Positions 48,451-58,610 of a DNA stretch of 64,000 nt are shown piece by piece. Origin of the DNA: Flaviflagellibacter sp963786225. Its GTDB lineage: Bacteria; Pseudomonadota; Alphaproteobacteria; Rhizobiales; Methylopilaceae. The notes under the pieces are model-generated. The model saw nothing but the letters and a program-made list of their open reading frames with translations, was not told the DNA's origin and did not search any database. The first letter of the stretch is position 1, and each line of letters begins with the position of its first letter. The stretch is from assembly GCA_963786225.1 (NCBI GenBank), contig CAWAYQ010000030.1:1-64000 (forward strand), given 5' to 3'. The translations under genes were made by a program, and so were the position numbers.

Positions 48451-49834
48451 TTGAGTGAGATCGTCTGCATATCGCCCGTGGACGGGCGCGAGGTTGCGCG
48501 CCGCACGACCGCAACGCCCGCCGAAATCGACGCGGCGCTGAAGGCCGCCCGCAAGGCTCAGGCCGAATGGCGCAAGGTATCGGTCGCGGAGCGCTCGAAG
48601 TTCGCGCTGAAATTCATGGACGCGCTGCTCAGCCTGAACCAGGAGGTCGTGCCTGAACTCGCGCTGCAGATGGGCCGCCCGGTGCGCTACGGCGGCGAGT
48701 TCCGCCCGGTCGAGGAGCGCGTGCGCACCATGATCGCGCTCGCCGAAGAATCCCTTGCCGACATCGTCCCGGCGCCGAAGGACGGCTTCAAGCGCTTCAT
48801 CCGCCGCGATCCTCTGGGCGTCGTCCTGGTCGTCGCGCCCTGGAACTATCCGTTCCTCACCGCCGTCAATACGATCGTGCCGGCGCTCATCGCCGGCAAC
48901 GCCGTTCTGCTGAAGCATGCCTCGCAGACCATCCTTGTCGGTGAGCGCTTCCAGCAGGCCATGGACAAGGCCGGCGCGCCGAAAGGCCTGTTCCAGAACC
49001 TCGTTTTGTCGCACGACGACACGTCGAGGATCCTGTCGTCCGGCTCGGTCGATCACGTCAACTTCACCGGCTCGGTCGAGGGCGGGCGCGCCATCGAGCG
49101 CGCGGCGGCGGGCACGTTCACGAGCCTCGGCCTCGAACTCGGCGGCAAGGACCCGGCCTATGTGCGCGCCGACGCCAAATTCGATTACGCGGTCGAAAAT
49201 CTCGTCGACGGCGCGTTCTACAATTCCGGGCAGTGCTGCTGCGGCATCGAACGTATCTACGTTCACGAAAGCCTGTACGACAACTTCGTCGAGAAATATG
49301 TCGACCTGACCTCCAAATACGTCCTCGGCAATCCGCTGGACGAGGCGACGACGCTCGGCCCGATGGCGCATACGCGTTTCGCCGATGTCGTGCGCGCCCA
49401 GACGGCAGAGGCTCTGGGGAAGGGCGCCAAGGCCCATCTCGACTCCGGCCTCGTTCCCGGCCGACAAGGCCGGCACGCCCTATCTCGCGCCGCAGGTCCT
49501 GACCAATGTCGATCACTCGATGAAGGTCATGGTGGATGAAAGCTTCGGCCCGGTCGTCGGCATCATGAAGGTGACATCCGACGAGGAAGCCGTCCGGCTG
49601 ATGAACGACAGCCCCTACGGTCTGACCGCCTCGATCTGGACGAGCGACGAAAAGGCCGCCGAGACCTTGGGTCAACAGGTCGAGACCGGCACCGTCTATA
49701 TGAACCGCTGCGACTATCTCGATCCGTCGCTGGCCTGGACCGGCGTCAAGGACACCGGCCGCGGCGCCTCTCTCTCCGAACTCGGCTACGGCATGCTGAC
49801 GCGGCCGAAAAGCTTCCATCTGCGCACAGTCTGA
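48451..49834 (+). CDS. Aldehyde dehydrogenase, one frame break
   Basis: An NAD(P)-dependent aldehyde dehydrogenase of about 460 residues. The start is TTG at 48451, preceded by TTGGAGACC; it gives LSEIVCISPVDGRE. Catalytic motifs are LELGGKDP (general base Glu) and SGQCCCG (nucleophile Cys), with VVAPWNYPF at the cofactor site. The reading frame breaks near 49456 (LDSGL / FPADKAGTPYLAP), explained by one surplus G. It would oxidise the gamma-glutamyl aldehyde made by the next enzyme, like PuuC in the putrescine pathway. Confidence 0.9.
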
Positions 49835-49842
49835 GGATCATT

Positions 49843-51020
49843 ATGAGCGTTGTACTGACAGGTGCGTGGAATTACCCGACCCGCGTTCTGACCGGCCCCG
49901 GCCGCATTTCCGAACTCGCTGACGCGTGCAAGACGGCGGGCATCACCCGTCCGCTGATCGTGACCGACAAGGGTCTCGCCGACGGTCCGGTGGTCGCAAC
50001 CGCGGTCAAAGTCTGAAAGACGCGGGCCTGACCGACAACGTCTTCTCCGACGTGAAGGGCAATCCGACAGAAGCCAACCTCAATGCGGGCCTTGCCGCCT
50101 ACAAGGCCGGCAAGCATGACGGCGTCATCGCCTTCGGCGGCGGCTCGGCGCTCGATGTCGGCAAGCTCGTCGCCTTCATGGCCGGACAGACGCGCCCGGT
50201 CTGGGATTTCGAGGATGTCGGCGATTGGTACACGCGCGCGGATGCATCCGCGATCGCGCCGATCGTCGCCGTTCCGACCACGGCCGGAACGGGCTCGGAG
50301 GTCGGCCGCGCGGCGGTGCTGACCAATGAGAAGACGCACGAGAAGAAGATCATCTTCCATCCGCTGCTTCTGCCGAAGGTCGTGATCGCCGATCCGGAAC
50401 TCTCGGTCGGCCTGCCGCCGTTCCTCACCTCCGGCACCGGTTTCGACGCGCTTGCCCATTGCATCGAGGCCTATTGCGCGCCGGGGTTCCACCCGATGGC
50501 CGACGGCATCGCTCTGGAAGGCATCCGGCTGATCGCCGAATACCTGCCGCGTGCCTACAAGGACGGCAAGGACATCGAAGCGCGCTCGCGCATGCTGGCC
50601 GCGGCGAGCATGGGTGCGGCGGCGTTCCAGAAGGGTCTCGGCGCGGTGCATTCCGTGTCGCATCCGGTCGGCGCCTTCTTCGATACCCATCACGGCCTGA
50701 CCAACGGCGTCATGCTGCCTTACGTGCTGGCGTTCAACCGCGCGGCCGTCGAGGATCGCATGGCGCTTGTCGCCCGCGTTCTCGATCTGAAGACGCCGGG
50801 CTTCGACGGCGTGATGGAATGGCTGCTCGCATTCCGTAAACAGCTCGGCGTGCCGCATACACTCGCCGATCTCGGTGTCGGCGAGGACAAGATCGCGGAG
50901 CTGGCCGAACATGCCGAGCGCGATCCGTCGACCGGCGGCAATCCGGTGCCGATGAAGGCGAAGGATTTCGAGGTCCTGATCCGCGCCGCGATCCGGGGCG
51001 ATCTCGGAGGCAGGCCGTGA
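49843..51020 (+). CDS. Iron-containing alcohol dehydrogenase, one frame break
   Basis: A group III, iron-dependent alcohol dehydrogenase of about 392 residues. The true N-terminus starts at 49843 (MSVVLTGAWNYPTRVLTGPG) and runs to a TGA near 50016; the rest continues one frame over from SLKDAGLTDNVFSD. AAA where AAAA is expected (near 50010) would repair it. Motifs: FGGGSALDVGK, VPTTAGTGSEV, and metal-ligand His/Asp in DALAHCIEAY and HPVGAFFDTHHGLTNG. It would oxidise the alcohol of the gamma-glutamylated substrate. An alcohol dehydrogenase stands where the Puu pathway has an amine oxidase. Confidence 0.9.
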
Positions 51021-51889
51021 CACGCGCGCCGCGTCTTCTGGTCGTCGAGGGCAATACGCCGAAAGCGCGCGCCCGGCAGGCCGAGTACACCGGGCAGAGC
51101 TACAGCGAAGCCTATTCGGATGTGCTGCGCGGCATCGCGCCGGATGCGGTGGTCGATATCTGCTTTCCGACGGACGAGGGCGCGAATATCCCGGATGTCG
51201 GCGGCATCGAAGGCTATGACGGCATCGCCATCACCGGCTCCTCCCTCAATCTCTACAAGGCGGAGCCGGAGAGCCTGAAGCAGGTCGAACTGGTGCGGTC
51301 CATCTTCGAGACCGGCGTGCCGATCTTCGGCTCGTGCTGGGGCCTGCAGGTCGGCGCGGTCGCGGCGGGCGGCACGGTGGTCAAGTCCAGGAACGGCCGC
51401 GAGATCGGCCTTGCGCGCAAGATCACGTTGACGGAGGAGGGGCGCGCCCATGACCTCCATGCGGGGAAGGGACCCGAGTTTCGATGCGCCCGCCGTCCAT
51501 ACGGACGAGGTCGGCGAGAAGCCGAAGGGCATGATCGTGACCGCGACGAACGCCCATTCCGAAGTTCAGGCCGCCGAGATCGTGCATGGCAAGAGCACGT
51601 TGTGGGGCGTGCAGTACCATCCGGAATTCAACGCTCGACGAGATGGCCGGGATCATGTCGCGCTACGGCAAGACCCTGGTGGAGGAGGGACCGTTCCGCA
51701 GTCTCGACGAGTTGAACAGCCATACCGCCGATCTGAAGGCGCTGCAGGACGGATCCGTCGCGCACCGACATCGCCTGGCGCCTCGGCTACGATTCCGACG
51801 TGCTGGAACCCGCGCGCCGCCTGACGGAAATCCGCAACTGGATCCAGCGTCTGGTCCTGCCGCTGATGAGCAAGAGGGGCAGGGCCTGA
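51017..51889 (+). CDS. Class I glutamine amidotransferase, three frame breaks
   Basis: A type 1 amidotransferase/gamma-glutamyl hydrolase of about 290 residues. Catalytic Cys is in FGSCWGLQ, and His-Glu in GVQYHPEF. Frame changes are needed near 51470 (HAGKGP / SFDAPAVHTDEV), 51637 (HPEFN / LDEMAGIMSRYGKTL) and 51768 (QDGSV / RTDIAWRLGYDSDVL). The final stretch NWIQRLVLPLMSKRGRA ends at 51889. In the proposed pathway it would cut the gamma-glutamyl product to release glutamate and an amino acid, as PuuD does. It overlaps the alcohol dehydrogenase stop. Confidence 0.85.
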
Positions 51890-51910
51890 ACCGTCAGGCC
51901 TGTCGCGCGC

Positions 51911-52532
51911 GTGAAGAAGCTCCGGCTCGCGATCTTCGACTTCGACGGAACGCTCGCGGACTCGTTTCCGTGGTTCAGCAGCGTGCTCAATGAGATCGCG
52001 CGCCGGCACGGCTTTCGCGAAATCGACGGCGCGGAAGCGGCAGCCCTGCGCAGCCTCGGCACGCGCGAAATTCTGAAAGCGCTGAAGGTGCCGCTCTGGA
52101 AAGTCCCGGCGATCGCGCGCGACATGCGGGCGATGAAGCTGGAGGCGAACATCCCGTCTTCGAAGGCGCGCCCGCGGCCTTGCGCCATCTCTCGACAACG
52201 GCATTGCGCTTGCGATCGTCAGTTCGGACGGCGAACAGAGCATCCGCCGGACCCTCGGCCCCGGCACTGCGTCTCTCATCGGCCATTATTATTGCGGAGC
52301 CTCGCTGTACGGGAAGGCACGCAAGATCCGGCAGGCCGCGAAGGCGGCAGGCGTGCCGGTCGCGGATGCGATCTATATCGGCGATGAAACGCGCGATGCG
52401 GCCGCCGCGCGGGAAGCCGGAACGCGTTTCGCGGCCGTGACCTGGGGCTATGCGGCGCGCGAGGCGCTTCTGGCCTGCAAGCCGGACATGGTTCTCGAAG
52501 GGATCGCCGATATAGCAAGGATCAGCGTGTAA
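51911..52532 (+). CDS. HAD-superfamily phosphatase, two frame breaks
   Basis: A haloacid-dehalogenase-like hydrolase of about 207 residues, similar to phosphoglycolate-phosphatase-type enzymes. Motif I FDFDGTLADSF, motif II SSDGEQS, Lys in YGKARKI and motif IV YIGDETRDAAAAREAG are all present. Start is GTG (KKLRLAIFDFDG). Breaks near 52155 (LEANIP / VFEGAPAALRHLS) and 52193 (LS / DNGIALAIVSSDG) fit one-base losses. It follows the amidotransferase by 21 bases. Its link to amine catabolism is not obvious; it may be a housekeeping gene riding on the operon. Confidence 0.82.
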
Positions 52533-52728
52533 CTACCCCACAGGCCGATGCCCCATCGCGGCATTCGAGGCGCGGTCCACGCCCTCTCCCTTGATGTCGT
52601 CCTTGGCGTGCTTTTGCGCCTGCACGCTCGTCGGTGCCGGACTTGGTGTCCGAAATGCTTTTTTCCCGCTCGCGCCGCGCATTGTCGGCGCTCGCCCCAG
52701 GAACCGGATTTTTCTCTTTGTCGGCCAT
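52533..52728 (-). CDS. Small hydrophilic protein, probable frame break
   Basis: A protein of about 64 residues, Lys/Glu/Asp-rich and without Cys, I cannot name. It starts MADKEKNPVPGASADNARRE behind a strong AGGAGGAAACC site. After SGTDERA the conserved-looking sequence continues in another frame as QKHAKDDIKGEGVDRASNAA and MGHRPVG to a TAG at 52533, so a one-base break near 52632 is likely. The composition suggests an intrinsically disordered stress or DNA-associated protein. It is divergent from gnd. Confidence 0.6.
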
Positions 52729-52847
52729 GGTTTCCTCCTGTGCGGGGGTCAACCGGCCGGAGGCTGTCACAGTTCCGAAAGGTGAGGGGAGTAGCCTTGT
52801 TCCCGCCATCCATCCAGCCGTAAACTCTCGGAAGTGCGGAGGACTTT

Positions 52848-53846
52848 ATGCAGCTTGGAATGATCGGCCTGGGACGGATGGGCGCGAACATCGTGCGCCG
52901 TCTGCTCGCCACCGGCCACAGCGCCGTCGTCTATGACCGCAACTCCGACACGGTGAACCTGCTCACAAAGGAAGGCGCGGCGGGCTCGACCGGCCTCAAG
53001 GATTTCGTCGCCAAGCTGGAAAAGCCGCGCGCCGTCTGGGTGATGGTCCCGGCCGGGCCGCTGACCGAAGGCGTGATCGACGAACTCAGCCTTTTGCTGG
53101 AACCGGGCGATACGATCATCGACGGCGGCAACACGTTCTGGAAAGACGACATCCGCCGCGCCAAGGCGCTCAAGATGAAAGGCATCCACTATGTCGATGC
53201 CGGCACGTCCGGCGGCATCTGGGGCGTCGAGCGCGGCTATTGCCTGATGATCGGCGGCGAGAAAGAGGTCGTCGAGCGGCTCGACCCGATCTTCTTCGCG
53301 CTCGCGCCGGGCCATGGCGAGATTCCGCGCACCGCCGGCCGCACGGGCAAGCACGCCCGCTCCGAAGAGGGCTACATCCATGCCGGGCCCGTCGGCGCCG
53401 GGCATTTCGTGAAGATGATCCACAACGGCATCGAATACGGCCTGATGCAGGCCTATGCCGAAGGCTTCGACATTCTGAAGAACGCGAACTCCGACAGGCT
53501 GCCGGAAGACGAGCGTATCGACATCAACATCACCGAAGTCGCCGAAGTCTGGCGGCGCGGCAGCGTCGTTACGTCGTGGCTGCTCGATCTCACGGCCGCC
53601 GCTTTGATGGAAGAAGGCGATCTCGGTTCCTATTCCGGCTATGTCGACGACAGCGGCGAAGGGCGCTGGACCGTGCAGGCGGCGATCGCCGAGGCGGTTC
53701 CCGCCGAAGTCCTGACCTCGGCGCTCTACGCCCGCTTCCGCTCCCGCCAGGAGCACACCTTCGCCGAGAAGGTCCTGTCAGCGATGCGCAAGGGCTTCGG
53801 CGGTCATCTCGAACCCAAAGTGCCGCCACCCGATGTCGATAAGTGA
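52848..53846 (+). CDS. gnd: 6-phosphogluconate dehydrogenase, short form
   Basis: A 332-residue decarboxylating 6-phosphogluconate dehydrogenase of the short (GndA/YqeC-like) type, converting 6-phosphogluconate to ribulose 5-phosphate. Rossmann motif GLGRMGANIVRRL, substrate motif DAGTSGGIWG, DGGNTFWKDD, catalytic Lys-Asn in GAGHFVKMIHNGIEYG. The short form is often NAD-dependent. It overlaps zwf by 14 bases, and the three oxidative pentose-phosphate genes run in the order gnd-zwf-pgl. Confidence 0.95.
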   Translation: MQLGMIGLGRMGANIVRRLLATGHSAVVYDRNSDTVNLLTKEGAAGSTGLKDFVAKLEKPRAVWVMVPAGPLTEGVIDELSLLLEPGDTIIDGGNTFWKDDIRRAKALKMKGIHYVDAGTSGGIWGVERGYCLMIGGEKEVVERLDPIFFALAPGHGEIPRTAGRTGKHARSEEGYIHAGPVGAGHFVKMIHNGIEYGLMQAYAEGFDILKNANSDRLPEDERIDINITEVAEVWRRGSVVTSWLLDLTAAALMEEGDLGSYSGYVDDSGEGRWTVQAAIAEAVPAEVLTSALYARFRSRQEHTFAEKVLSAMRKGFGGHLEPKVPPPDVDK

Positions 53847-55379
53847 AGCCCGAATAAAACCGCCGCCCGCCGCTCCATGCGCCTTCGTGATCTTCGGCGC
53901 ATCGGGCGACCTTACGCGCCGGCTCCTGATCCCCGCGCTCTACAATCTCGCGGAAGCGGGACTGCTGTCGGACGGCTTCTGCATCATCGGCGTCGCGCGC
54001 GGCGACATCAAGGTCGAGGACTTCCGCGCCGGGCTGGAAAAGGGCCTGAACGAATTCGCGACGCAGAACGTCAATCCGATAACCGCCAAATGGCTGCTCT
54101 CCTGCGTCACCTATGTCGTGGGCGATGTCGACGACCCGGGGACCTATCAGAGATTGAAGGCCGAACTGGAGCGCGTCGAGGGCAGCGGACGCAGCCAGGG
54201 CAACCGGCTGTTTTACTGTGCGACCCCGCCGCAGGCCTTCGCACCGATCGCGCGCCGTCTCGGCGAAGCGGGCCTGTCGGAGCAGAAAAAGGGCGGGCCG
54301 TGGCGGCGTCTGATCGTCGAAAAGCCGTTTGGCACGAGCCTTGAGTCCGCCAGGGAACTGAACCGGGTTCTGCTGAGCGTGCTCGACGAGGAGCAGATCT
54401 TCCGCATCGATCATTACCTCGGCAAGGAGACGGTGCAGAACATCCTGATCCTGCGCTTCGCCAACGGCCTGTTCGAGCCGATCTGGAACAGAAACCATAT
54501 CGACCATGTGCAGATCACCGTCGCCGAGACGGTCGATGTCGGTACGCGCGGCAAATTCTACGATGCGACCGGCGCGCTCAGGGACATGGTGCCGAACCAT
54601 CTGTTCCAGTTGCTCTCGCTTGTCGCGATGGAGCCGCCGGCGCGTTTCGACGCCAATTCCGTGCGCTCGGAAAAGGCCGAGGCGCTGGACTCCATCCGCA
54701 TTCCGAGCGCCGGAAGAGGCGCTGAACGCGTTCCGTGCGCGCGCAATACCGCGCGGGCAAGATCGGCGACCGCGACGTGACCGCCTACCGCAAATCGCCG
54801 GATGTCGCGCCCGGTTCGACCACCGAAACCTATGCGGCGCTGCGGCTCGAGATCGACAATTGGCGCTGGGCGGGGGTGCCGTTTTATCTCCGCACCGGCA
54901 AGGCGCTCGGCAAGCGCCGCTCCGAGATCGCGGTGAAGTTCAAGCAGGCCCCGGTCTCCATGTTCCGCAACATGAAGATGGAGGAGCTCGGCGAGAACCT
55001 GCTCGTCATCGCGGTTCAGCCGGACGAGGGCATCACGCTGCACTTCAACGCCAAGATCCCGGGGCCGAAGGTCGACATCGCGTCGGTCGGGATGAAGTTC
55101 GAGTACAAGGATTACTTCGAGGCCGCGCCGGCGACGGGTTACGAGACCCTGATCTACGATTGCATGACCGGTGACGCGATCCTCTATCAGCGCGCCGACG
55201 GCGTCGAAGCCGGCTGGCGCGCGGTCGAACCCTTTCTCCAGGCCTGGGCGGCGGCGGGCGCGAAGGGCATCGAGACCTACGACGCCGGCAGCGAAGGCCC
55301 GGAGGAAGCCGATGCGCTGCTCGCGCGCGACGGGCGCCACTGGCGCAGCATCATCGATCCCGATCCCAATACCCAATGA
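53833..55379 (+). CDS. zwf: Glucose-6-phosphate dehydrogenase, two frame breaks
   Basis: An NADP-dependent glucose-6-phosphate dehydrogenase of about 515 residues. Coenzyme motif FGASGDLTRRLLIPALYNL, active-site RIDHYLGKE, and EKPFGTSLESA are in the first frame. Near 54708 the frame moves (IPSA / PEEALNAF) and again near 54733 (AF / VRAQYRAGKIGDRDVTAYR), after which the C-terminus runs intact (GVPFYLRTGKALGKR). The double break spans only 25 bases. The gene is flanked by gnd and pgl with overlapping ends. Confidence 0.93.
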
Positions 55380-56087
55380 CTGGCGCCGAGCTGAAGGTTT
55401 TTCCGGACAAGGAGGCTCTGGCCTCGGCCGCGGCGGACTGGTTCGTCGAGCGCCTGCGCGAAAATCCGGGCCGGATCGCAATCTGCATCACGGGCGGTTC
55501 GACGCCGGAAGGCATGTACCGGCAGCTCGCGGCGCGGCCTTTGCCCTGGGAGCGTATTCACGTGTTCTGGAGCGACGAGCGCTTCGTGCCGGAAGGCGAT
55601 CCCCTGAGCAATGCGCGCATGGCGCGGCGGGCCATGCTCGATCACGTGCCGATCCCGTCCGCACAGGTGCATCCGATCCCGACCGCCACGGCGGGGCCGG
55701 AGGAAAGCGCCGCAACTTTACGAGGCGGAGCTGAAACGCTTTTACGGCGCGGACACGCTCGATCCGGCCCGGCCGCTGTTCGATCTCGTCCTGAACGGAA
55801 TGGGCGATGACGGCCATACCGCCTCCTTGTTCCCCGGCTCTCCCGCGCTCGGAGAGCGGGAACGCTGGGCCGTCGCCACCGAGGCCGGCATGGACCCGCG
55901 TGTGCCGCGCGTCACCCTGACTTTCCCCGTGCTCGAAAGCTGTCGCGCCTCGGCCTTCCTCGTCAGCGGCGAGGGCAAGAGGGAGACGCTGCAAAGGGTC
56001 TTGTCGGGCGAGGATCTGCCCGCCGCGCGCCTGAAGCCGCGAGGGCCGCTGACCTGGTTTGCCGATCACGCTGCTGCGGCAGCCTAA
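55376..56087 (+). CDS. pgl: 6-phosphogluconolactonase, one frame break
   Basis: A DevB-type 6-phosphogluconolactonase of about 236 residues that hydrolyses the product of Zwf. Motifs: ITGGSTPEGMYRQLA, FWSDERFVP (substrate phosphate), NGMGDDGHTASLFPG (active-site His/Asp) and the C-terminal HAAAAA. The break near 55712 joins GPEESA to QLYEAELKRFYGAD. The ATG overlaps the zwf stop. Confidence 0.93.
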
Positions 56088-56179
56088 CCGCCACGCTGGC
56101 CGGAGGGCGTGTCGGTGATCCCGGCCGGGGCATGGCCGCTATTGGACGTGAGGCCGCCTCGCGGGCTATCACAAAGCGC

Positions 56180-56887
56180 ATGCGAACCGCCGCGCCCTTC
56201 CTCCAGCTCGACCGGGTCTCTCTCGCCCGTGGCGGGCGGCCCCTGTTCGAGGATTTGTCCCTGAGCCTGACCGAGCGGCGCGTCGGCCTTGTCGGCGACA
56301 ACGGCTCGGGCAAGAGCACGCTGCTCCGGCTGGCGGCCGGGCTGCTTCAGCCGGATGCGGGCGAGGTGCGGGTCGCCGGGCGGCCGGTCCGGGACGAGCG
56401 GCCGAACACCGGTTTCCTGTTCCAGAATCCGGACCATCAGATTCTCTTTCCGACGGTCGGCGAGGAGGTGGCGTTCGGCCTTATCGAGGACGGCATGGAC
56501 GCATCGAGCGCCAATGCGCAGGCGTGCCGGATCCTGGCCGAACACGGTTGCGGCGGCTGGGAAAAGCGCGCCGTCCACGAGCTTTCGGAAGGCCAGAAGC
56601 AGCTGGTCTGCCTCATCGCCGTTCTGGCCAACGGGCCGGACGTGCTGCTGCTCGACGAACCGTTCTCGAGTCTCGATCTGCCGACACGCTACGATCTTCG
56701 CGAGCGGATGCGGGCGCTGAAGCAAAACATTATCATGGCAAGCCACGACATTGACCTGCTGTCGGAATTCGATCGCGTGATATGGCTGGAAAACGGCCGG
56801 ATACGCGGCGACGGGGCTCCCGAATCCGTTCTCGCGGCGTATGAATCCAAAGCCCGCATGGGTGCGGACAAGGCCAAGAGCGCATGA
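56180..56887 (+). CDS. bioM: Biotin ECF transporter ATPase BioM
   Basis: A 235-residue ATPase of energy-coupling-factor importers. Walker A GDNGSGKSTL, the ECF-type Q-loop FLFQNPDHQILFPTVGEEVA, signature LSEGQKQL, Walker B VLLLDEPFSSLD and H-loop MASHDIDLL. Its identity as BioM rests on the adjacent EcfT and BioY genes. The start at 56180 is chosen over an upstream ATG at 56132 because homologous sequence begins there. bioN overlaps its 3' end by four bases. Confidence 0.92.
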   Translation: MRTAAPFLQLDRVSLARGGRPLFEDLSLSLTERRVGLVGDNGSGKSTLLRLAAGLLQPDAGEVRVAGRPVRDERPNTGFLFQNPDHQILFPTVGEEVAFGLIEDGMDASSANAQACRILAEHGCGGWEKRAVHELSEGQKQLVCLIAVLANGPDVLLLDEPFSSLDLPTRYDLRERMRALKQNIIMASHDIDLLSEFDRVIWLENGRIRGDGAPESVLAAYESKARMGADKAKSA

Positions 56888-57496
56888 TCTCCGGCTATCT
56901 GGCACGAGACACCTGGCTGCACCGCGTTCCGGCGGGAACAAAGCTCATCGCGCTTGCGGCGGTGAGCCTCGCCGTTCTGCCGGTCGAGGACTGGCGGCTT
57001 CTGACCGTCGGGCCTCTGTCTCGTCCTCGTTCTGTTCGCGAGCCTTGGGCCGGACGCGCTGAAGCGGCTTTCGGCGCTGAAGACCTTCGCGCCCTTGCTC
57101 GTGATCATCTTCGTTCTGCACGGCCTGACCGGCGACTGGGCGGCGGGCGCGAGCGCGGTCGCGCGGCTTGTGATGATGGTGCTGCTGGCCGACCTCGTCA
57201 GCATGACGACGACCATGCAGGACATGATGCAGGCTTTGATGCCGCTGCTTCGGCTGCTTCGCCCGCTGGGCGTCAATCCGAAAAAGCTCTCGCTTGCGGT
57301 GTCGCTCGCGATCCGCTTCGTGCCCGTGTTCGCCGCCAACTGGCAGGCGCGCGCCGAGGCCTGGCGGGCGCGCACCGGACGCAGGGCGTCATGGCGGCTG
57401 ATCGGGCCGTTCCTGGCCGAGACGCTCAGAATGGCCGATCAGGTCGCGGAATCGCTCGATGCGCGCGGCTTCGCACACAAACGGCGCAGGGGCTGA
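56884..57496 (+). CDS. bioN: Biotin ECF transporter membrane subunit BioN (EcfT), one frame break
   Basis: An EcfT-type transmembrane coupling protein of about 204 residues. The N-terminus LARDTWLHRVPAGTKLIALA is typical, with five hydrophobic segments and the Ala-Arg-Gly coupling motif in QVAESLDARGF. The frame changes near 57020, where LLTVG is followed one frame over by LVLVLFASLGPDALKRLSAL. It couples ATP hydrolysis by BioM to biotin movement through BioY. Confidence 0.9.
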
Positions 57497-57497
57497 G

Positions 57498-58047
57498 ATG
57501 GTGCTTCGGGATACGGGGCTTATTCTGCTGTTTGCCGCGATCATCGCGGCTCTGGGCCTCGTGCCCAGGATCGATCTGCCGATGCTGGGCGGTGTGCCGA
57601 TCACGGCGCAGGGCATGGGCGTCACGCTCGCGGGCGTGATGATCGGCGCGCGGCGCGGCGCGCTGGCGGCGGCGGTGTTTCTGGTCGCGGTCGCCTGCGG
57701 CCTGCCGCTTCTGGCCGGAGGCCGCGGCGGGATCGATGTCTTCACGGGCCCGACCGCCGGCTTCCTGTTCGGCTTCGTGCCGGCCGCGTTTATCACGGGT
57801 GGCTCTGTTCGCGGCGTTCGCCGGACGTATGGGCGTGTTCCTCGCGGCATTGATCGCGGCTTTCATCGGCGGTTATGTCGTGTTGAACCTGATCGGCATT
57901 CCCGTCATGGCCTGGATCACCGACAAGACGGTGCGCGAGGCGGTGACGGTGGCAACCGGCCTGTTGCCGGGAGGCGCGGTCAAGGCGCTGGTGACGGCGA
58001 TCATCGCCTATCTCGCCACCGGACTGGAGCCGCTCGGGCGGCGCTGA
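57498..58047 (+). CDS. bioY: Biotin transporter BioY, first copy, one frame break
   Basis: A biotin-binding S-component of about 183 residues with six hydrophobic segments. The family region GGVPITAQGMGVTLAGVMIG and GLPLLAGGRGGIDVFTGPTA are clear. Near 57797 the frame changes (FVPAAFITG / ALFAAFAGRMGVF), then GGYVVLNLIGIPVMAW to the stop. ATG one base after the bioN stop. With BioMN it forms a complete biotin importer. Confidence 0.92.
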
Positions 58048-58058
58048 GGGAGACGCTC

Positions 58059-58610
58059 ATGACAACGCGCGATCTTGTCCGCATCGCTTTGTTCGCGGCC
58101 GTCATCGGCGCGCTCGGGCTCTTGCCGAAATTCGACCTTCCGCTCGCGGGAGGGGTGCCGATCACGGCACAACTGCTCGGCGTCATGCTGGCAGGCGTCT
58201 TTCTCGGCCCGCGCAACGGCGCGCTCGCAGTGCTGCTGTTTCTCTTCGTCGTTGCGCTCGGCGTGCCGCTTCTTGCGGGCGGGCGCGGCGGGCTGGGACC
58301 GTTCTACAGTCCTTCGGCCGGGTTCCTGATCGGCTTCGTGCCGGCCGCGTTCGTCACGGGGCTCGTGATGACGCAGCTCGACAAACTGCCGATCAGCCTG
58401 GCCGCGATCGCCGCCTCCATCACGTCGGCATCCTTGTCGATTATGGATTCGGCATTCCGGTTCTGGCCTGGAGCGCGAATATGAGTCTGGGGCAGGCCGC
58501 GGCGGCCAGCATTCTCTTCATCCCGGGCGATCTTCTCAAAGCGGTTCTGGCGGGCTTCGATGGCGCAGGCCGCGTATCGCGCCGCGCCTCAGTCCGTCTT
58601 CGGGCGCTGA
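58059..58610 (+). CDS. bioY: Biotin transporter BioY, second copy, two frame breaks
   Basis: A second BioY of about 184 residues, clearly paralogous to the first (GGVPITAQLLGVMLAGVFLG, GVPLLAGGRGGLGPFYSPSA). Frame breaks near 58437 (ASL / VDYGFGIPVLAW) and 58552 (LLKAVLAGF / MAQAAYRAAPQ), ending SVFGR and TGA at 58610. The TGA overlaps the ATG of the acyl-CoA ligase gene. Two S-components may share one BioMN module or one may work alone, as solitary BioY proteins can. Confidence 0.9.

Noticed and set aside
56088..56180. BioR box or biotin riboswitch upstream of bioM
   Set aside because: No TTATMKATAA or other recognisable biotin control element could be seen in this short gap.
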